Assembly: GCA_964404095.1 (NCBI GenBank)
Contig: CAYOIN010000021.1
Span: forward strand, 1-16,607
DNA from: CAZLQR01 sp964404095
GTDB lineage: Bacteria > Patescibacteriota > Microgenomatia > UBA1406 > GWC2-37-13
Direction of reading: 5' to 3'
Length of the DNA: 16,607 bases
Shown here in pieces: positions 13,924-16,607 of the stretch (position 1 is its first letter; the number at the start of each line of letters is the position of its first letter). Position numbers and translations under genes: made by a program. Below the pieces are notes generated by a model, which was given only the letters and a program-made list of their open reading frames with translations, made no database searches and was not told the DNA's origin.

Positions 13924-13951
13924 ATTATAGAGATCCGATTTGAATTTTCAA
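13924..13951 (-). promoter_or_regulatory. Promoter for guaB
   Basis: On the minus strand TTGAAA (13951-13946), a 16-bp spacer and a perfect TATAAT (13929-13924), ending 5 nt before the ATG at 13918. The -35 lies within an inverted repeat TTGAA-TT-TTCAA (13940-13951), which could be an operator. Confidence 0.75.
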
Positions 13952-13964
13952 TAATATTTGAGGA

Positions 13965-13992
13965 TTGCATTTTATTCCTTCTCTGTTAGACT
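13965..13992 (+). promoter_or_regulatory. Possible promoter for pyrB-carA-carB
   Basis: TTGCAT (13965-13970), 16 bp and TAGACT (13987-13992) with a TG extension (13984-13986). The -10 ends 12 nt before the ATG at 14005, implying a leader of about 5-6 nt rather than a strictly leaderless start. TATTTA at 13992-13997 is an alternative -10 at 7 nt. No leader long enough for a pyrimidine attenuator or riboswitch is present. Confidence 0.4.
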
Positions 13993-14004
13993 ATTTACCG
14001 AATT

Positions 14005-14763
14005 ATGAAGAAGGGGGATGACATATCTGGTAAAGACATCCTGTCGTTGACGCAGTTTAACAAGTCATCGATTCAGATTATTCTCAAACGTACAGATCAA
14101 ATTCTTCAGCTCATGAAGAANNNNNNNNNNNNNNNNNNNNNNNNNNNNNNNNNNNNNNNNNNNNNNNNNNNNNNNNNNNNNNNNNNNNNNNNNNNNNNNN
14201 NNNNNNNNNNNNNNNNNNNNATTGGGGAACACCCGACGCAGACATTTCTTGATCTGTATACTATTCAAAAAAAATTTAGAACGTTGAGCGGTCTCCGGAT
14301 CGCGATGGTCGGCGATCTGAAGAATGGCCGCACCATTCATTCGTTGCTTCGTGGACTTGCCTACTTTCCAAACAATACCGTGTATCTCTTGGCGCCGAAG
14401 CAGCTCCGCTTAGGAAGAGAACTCGTCGATGAGCTTGCAAAAAATATAACCATTGTTGAGATTCAGAACGTTCGAGATCTCCCGAATGATATGCATGTGT
14501 GGTACTGGACACGCATACAAAAGGAACGGTTCAAAACGCAGAAGGAGTATCTCAAACTGAAGAACTCCTTCATCTTAACACCGAAACTCCTTCATGAGCG
14601 AGCGATGAAACACACGATCATCATGCACCCACTCCCGAGAGTGAATGAGATCGATCCACAGGTGGACAAAGATCCAAGAGCTTATTATTTTCAGCAGGCA
14701 AGAAACGGCCTCTTCGTCCGTATGGCACTTCTTTCATTGGTGCTCGGGAAGAGAGTTCGGTAA
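14005..14763 (+). CDS. pyrB: Aspartate carbamoyltransferase catalytic chain, interrupted by an assembly gap
   Basis: Joins carbamoyl phosphate and aspartate to N-carbamoylaspartate, the first dedicated step of pyrimidine synthesis. Before the gap only 38 N-terminal residues are seen (KDILSLTQFNKSSIQIIL). After the gap come GEHPTQTFLDLYTIQ, MVGDLKNGRTIHSLLRGLA, TRIQKER, IMHPLPRVNEIDPQVDK and DPRAYYFQQARNGLFVRMALL, which match PyrB closely and separate it from ornithine carbamoyltransferase. The carbamoyl-phosphate motif STRT falls in the gap. Family comparison suggests about 90-100 residues are missing, far more than 100 N can hold. The HPLPRV region resembles the E. coli type. A regulatory pyrI chain is not seen in the window. 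carA follows after 4 nt. Confidence 0.95.
   Translation: MKKGDDISGKDILSLTQFNKSSIQIILKRTDQILQLMKXXXXXXXXXXXXXXXXXXXXXXXXXXXXXXXXXXIGEHPTQTFLDLYTIQKKFRTLSGLRIAMVGDLKNGRTIHSLLRGLAYFPNNTVYLLAPKQLRLGRELVDELAKNITIVEIQNVRDLPNDMHVWYWTRIQKERFKTQKEYLKLKNSFILTPKLLHERAMKHTIIMHPLPRVNEIDPQVDKDPRAYYFQQARNGLFVRMALLSLVLGKRVR
14121..14220. other. Assembly gap (100 N) inside pyrB
   Basis: Exactly 100 Ns, replacing the end of helix 1 and the carbamoyl-phosphate-binding half of the N-terminal domain. The frames on both sides happen to agree across 100 nt, but the amount of missing protein shows the true gap is close to 300 nt. Confidence 0.98.
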
Positions 14764-14767
14764 CGAT

Positions 14768-15802
14768 ATGAATGCTAGATTGAGTCTGAAAAACGGGCCA
14801 TCAATGGAAGGTCGATCCTTTGGCTTTGAAGGTCCGGTTGCTGGTGAGGTTGTTTTTGCTACCGGTATGACCGGATACCCAGAAGCCTTCACCGACCCTT
14901 CCTTTGCAGGACAGATATTAGTGATGACCTATCCACTTATTGGGAACTATGGAGTGCCAGAAAAGAAGTACTGGGAATCTGACAGACTCCACATTGCGGG
15001 ATTGATTGTTTCGACCTATAACGACACGCCATCGCACTATGCAACTCGACAAACCCTAAGTGAATGGCTCGTTCGAGGAAAGGTTCCTGCGCTCGAGGTG
15101 AAAGATACTCGACTGCTCACAAAACTAATTCGTGAGCAAGGAACAATGCTTGGAAAGATAGAACATCCGCAGAGCGGAACAAGATTTGAAGATCCAAACC
15201 TCTCAAACTTAGTAGCACGAGTATCTCAGAAAAACGTTACCTATGAAGGGAGAGGAACGAAGACCATCGTGCAGATAGACTGTGGAACCAAAAAGAATAT
15301 TACTCACTGCCTCGTATCGAGAGGGGTACGAGTGATTACCATACCTTGGAACATGAATCCATTGAGTCTGCGTGAACGATTCCATGGCGTTTTGATTTCA
15401 AATGGACCTGGAGATCCCACCATGGCAACAGAGACCGTACGTACTGTTTCTCAACTCCTCCACAGGAAGATACCAATGTTGGGGATCTGTCTTGGTAATC
15501 AAATACTCGCACTCGCCGCCGGGGGGAAAACAAAAAAAATGAAGTTCGGTCATCGCGGTCAAAACCAGCCCTGCGTGCTTGTTGGTACAAACAAGTGCTA
15601 TCTTACCACGCAGAATCATGGGTATATGGTTAGTAAATTGCCGGCAGGTTTTAAGCAGTGGTTTATCAATAGTAATGATCAGTCAAACGAAGGTATTATC
15701 CATACGAAATTACCGATCATGTCTGTTCAGTTTCATCCTGAGGCAAATCCAGGGCCGGTAGATACCGAATGGATTTTTGATTACTTTCTCTCGAAGATAT
15801 GA
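14768..15802 (+). CDS. carA: Carbamoyl-phosphate synthase small (glutaminase) subunit, CAD-like
   Basis: Releases ammonia from glutamine and passes it to CarB for carbamoyl-phosphate synthesis. It has 344 residues. The N-terminal CarA-specific domain (1 to about 150) shows EVVFATGMTGYPEAFTDPSF and TYPLIGNYGVP. The class I glutaminase domain (about 165-344) has SNGPGDP (211-217), the nucleophile Cys241 in LGICLGNQ, and His323/Glu325 in VQFHPEANPGP. The usual CLGHQ reads CLGNQ. The stretch GHRGQNQPCVLVGTNKCYLT and NEGIIHTKLP are much closer to animal CAD and Bacteroidota CarA than to E. coli CarA. The start at 14768 lies 4 nt after the pyrB stop; an in-frame ATG at 14645 would lie deep inside pyrB. 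Its stop overlaps the carB start (ATGA). Confidence 0.96.
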   Translation: MNARLSLKNGPSMEGRSFGFEGPVAGEVVFATGMTGYPEAFTDPSFAGQILVMTYPLIGNYGVPEKKYWESDRLHIAGLIVSTYNDTPSHYATRQTLSEWLVRGKVPALEVKDTRLLTKLIREQGTMLGKIEHPQSGTRFEDPNLSNLVARVSQKNVTYEGRGTKTIVQIDCGTKKNITHCLVSRGVRVITIPWNMNPLSLRERFHGVLISNGPGDPTMATETVRTVSQLLHRKIPMLGICLGNQILALAAGGKTKKMKFGHRGQNQPCVLVGTNKCYLTTQNHGYMVSKLPAGFKQWFINSNDQSNEGIIHTKLPIMSVQFHPEANPGPVDTEWIFDYFLSKI

Positions 15803-16607
15803 AAAAAATACTGGTACTCGGAAGTGGCGCGTTGAAGATCGGACAAGCCGGTGAGTTTGACTACTCCGGCTCACAGGCAATAAAAGCATTCAAAGAAGAA
15901 GGTCATCAGGTGGTACTGCTGAATCCAAACATTGCTTCATTCCAAACCTCAAAAGAGTTAGTCGATATCGTATACCATCTCCCGATCAATGACCATTTTG
16001 TGGAAGAAGTGATTAAGAAGGAGAAGGTAGATGCGATCGCGCTTTCATTTGGCGGACAGACCGCGTTAAACTGTGCGCTCAGTCTGGAGAGAAAGGGTAT
16101 CTTCAAGAAATATGCAGTCGAGGTACTAGGAACATCTGTTCGATCGATTCGAGTCTCGGAGGACCGGAAGTTATTTTCACAGCACCTACACTCACTTAAG
16201 ATCCCAACGCCAAAAAGTGTTGCGGTCTCCACGATCAAGGCAGCAGTTCGCGCTGCAGAGACCATCTCATATCCTGTCATGGTGCGCGGTGCATTTCTCC
16301 TCGGTGGTCAAAAATCAGGAGTGGCGCATACGAAAGAGGAGCTCCTCACCATCGCGAAGGAAGCATTCTCGTTTGCGACGCAGATTCTCGTTGAGCAGTA
16401 TCTGCATCATTATAAAGAGATCGAGTACGAGGTCGTACGTGATGCGTACGATAACTGTGTTGCGGTCTGCAATATGGAAAACCTCGATCCACTGGGTATT
16501 CACACCGGTGACTCGATTGTGGTAGCGCCGAGCCAGACACTCAATAACTACGAATATCACCAGCTTCGAGCGGTCGCAATTCGCATCGTGCGCAGTCTCA
16601 ATATTGT
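15799..16607 (+). CDS. carB: Carbamoyl-phosphate synthase large subunit, CAD-like (3' partial)
   Basis: Makes carbamoyl phosphate from bicarbonate, ammonia and two ATP. The window holds the first 269 residues of roughly 1,070, covering most of the carboxyphosphate half. Visible are the N-terminal ATP-grasp preface SGALKIGQAGEFDYSGSQA (9-27), LNPNIASFQT, SFGGQTALNCALSLE, EDRKLF, the conserved R163 in PVMVRGAFLLGG, and EIEYEVVRD / CNMENLDPLGIHTGDSIVV / APSQTLNN (207-250). These match animal CAD/CPS1 and Bacteroidota CarB more closely than E. coli CarB. The ATP-grasp glycine loop, usually GGxGSG or GGSGGG, reads GGQKSG (169-174), so a central glycine is a lysine. The start overlaps the carA stop by 4 nt, the usual coupling for this pair. 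Confidence 0.96.
   Translation, partial: MKKILVLGSGALKIGQAGEFDYSGSQAIKAFKEEGHQVVLLNPNIASFQTSKELVDIVYHLPINDHFVEEVIKKEKVDAIALSFGGQTALNCALSLERKGIFKKYAVEVLGTSVRSIRVSEDRKLFSQHLHSLKIPTPKSVAVSTIKAAVRAAETISYPVMVRGAFLLGGQKSGVAHTKEELLTIAKEAFSFATQILVEQYLHHYKEIEYEVVRDAYDNCVAVCNMENLDPLGIHTGDSIVVAPSQTLNNYEYHQLRAVAIRIVRSLNI

Noticed and set aside
14645..14767. Upstream ATG for carA
   Set aside because: It lies within conserved pyrB codons (HPLPRV to the C-terminus). The CarA family begins at the ATG at 14768.
1..16607. UGA recoding (Gracilibacteria/Absconditabacteria-type code)
   Set aside because: UGA ends several genes at positions supported by family lengths (762, 8799, 10920, 15802, serS) and tryptophan is encoded by UGG, so UGA is a true stop.
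1..16607. CRISPR arrays, tRNA or rRNA genes, insertion sequences, prophage
   Set aside because: No regularly spaced repeats, cloverleaf or rRNA segments, transposase or integrase were seen. The baseplate-J-like protein is a membrane fusion without phage neighbours, so I do not read it as prophage.

Overview
The window looks like a compact chromosomal stretch from a monoderm bacterium with a small genome, most likely a member of the Patescibacteria (Candidate Phyla Radiation). The evidence is very tight gene packing, no recognisable Shine-Dalgarno sequences, a Gram-positive-like envelope gene set (VanW/G5 protein, sortase, class A penicillin-binding protein, baseplate-J-like surface protein), a shortened IMP dehydrogenase and an asparaginase reduced to one domain. 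UGA is used as a stop several times and tryptophan is encoded by UGG, so the standard bacterial code applies. G+C is near 50% in the stretches I sampled, except the asparaginase gene (about 40%). The phylum is an inference; I cannot place the class.

Layout. (1) 1-2409, plus strand: a surface-polysaccharide group with a GT2 glycosyltransferase (5' end outside the window), a GT4 glycosyltransferase and a hexapeptide-repeat acyltransferase. (2) 2439-2957, plus: an AT-richer, single-domain L-asparaginase-like gene. (3) 3054-4469, minus: a membrane-anchored VanW-family protein. It is divergent from (4) 4476-8799, plus: an apparent operon of a membrane-anchored solute-binding protein, a large actin-like/baseplate-J-like fusion protein and a sortase. 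(5) 8922-10920, plus: a class A penicillin-binding protein interrupted by a 100-N assembly gap, with its own strong promoter and a small array of repeated upstream sites. (6) 10914-13918, minus: guaB, rdgB and serS, read in that order. (7) 14005 to the end, plus: pyrB (with a second 100-N gap), carA and carB (3' end outside the window).

How the genes fit together. Regions 1, 3, 4 and 5 serve the cell surface: glycan assembly, peptidoglycan synthesis, wall-associated proteins and transpeptidation by sortase. Regions 6 and 7 form a divergent nucleotide block. guaB makes XMP and rdgB removes inosine and xanthosine triphosphates, while pyrB and carAB start pyrimidine synthesis. CarA and CarB look like the eukaryotic CAD / Bacteroidota branch of carbamoyl-phosphate synthases rather than the E. 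coli type.

The most striking feature spans the whole window. At seven gene starts (1855, 2439, 4476, 8922 on plus; 12155, 12769, 13918 on minus) a sigma-70-type -10 box ends 5 or 6 nt before the start codon. This spacing would put the transcript start on or next to the start codon, i.e. leaderless mRNAs. Most operon-internal genes lack this signal and instead start within a few bases of, or overlapping, the previous stop. The second most interesting object is the 4476-8799 operon, whose middle protein joins a cytoplasmic actin-fold-like domain, one membrane span and an extracellular baseplate-J-like region.
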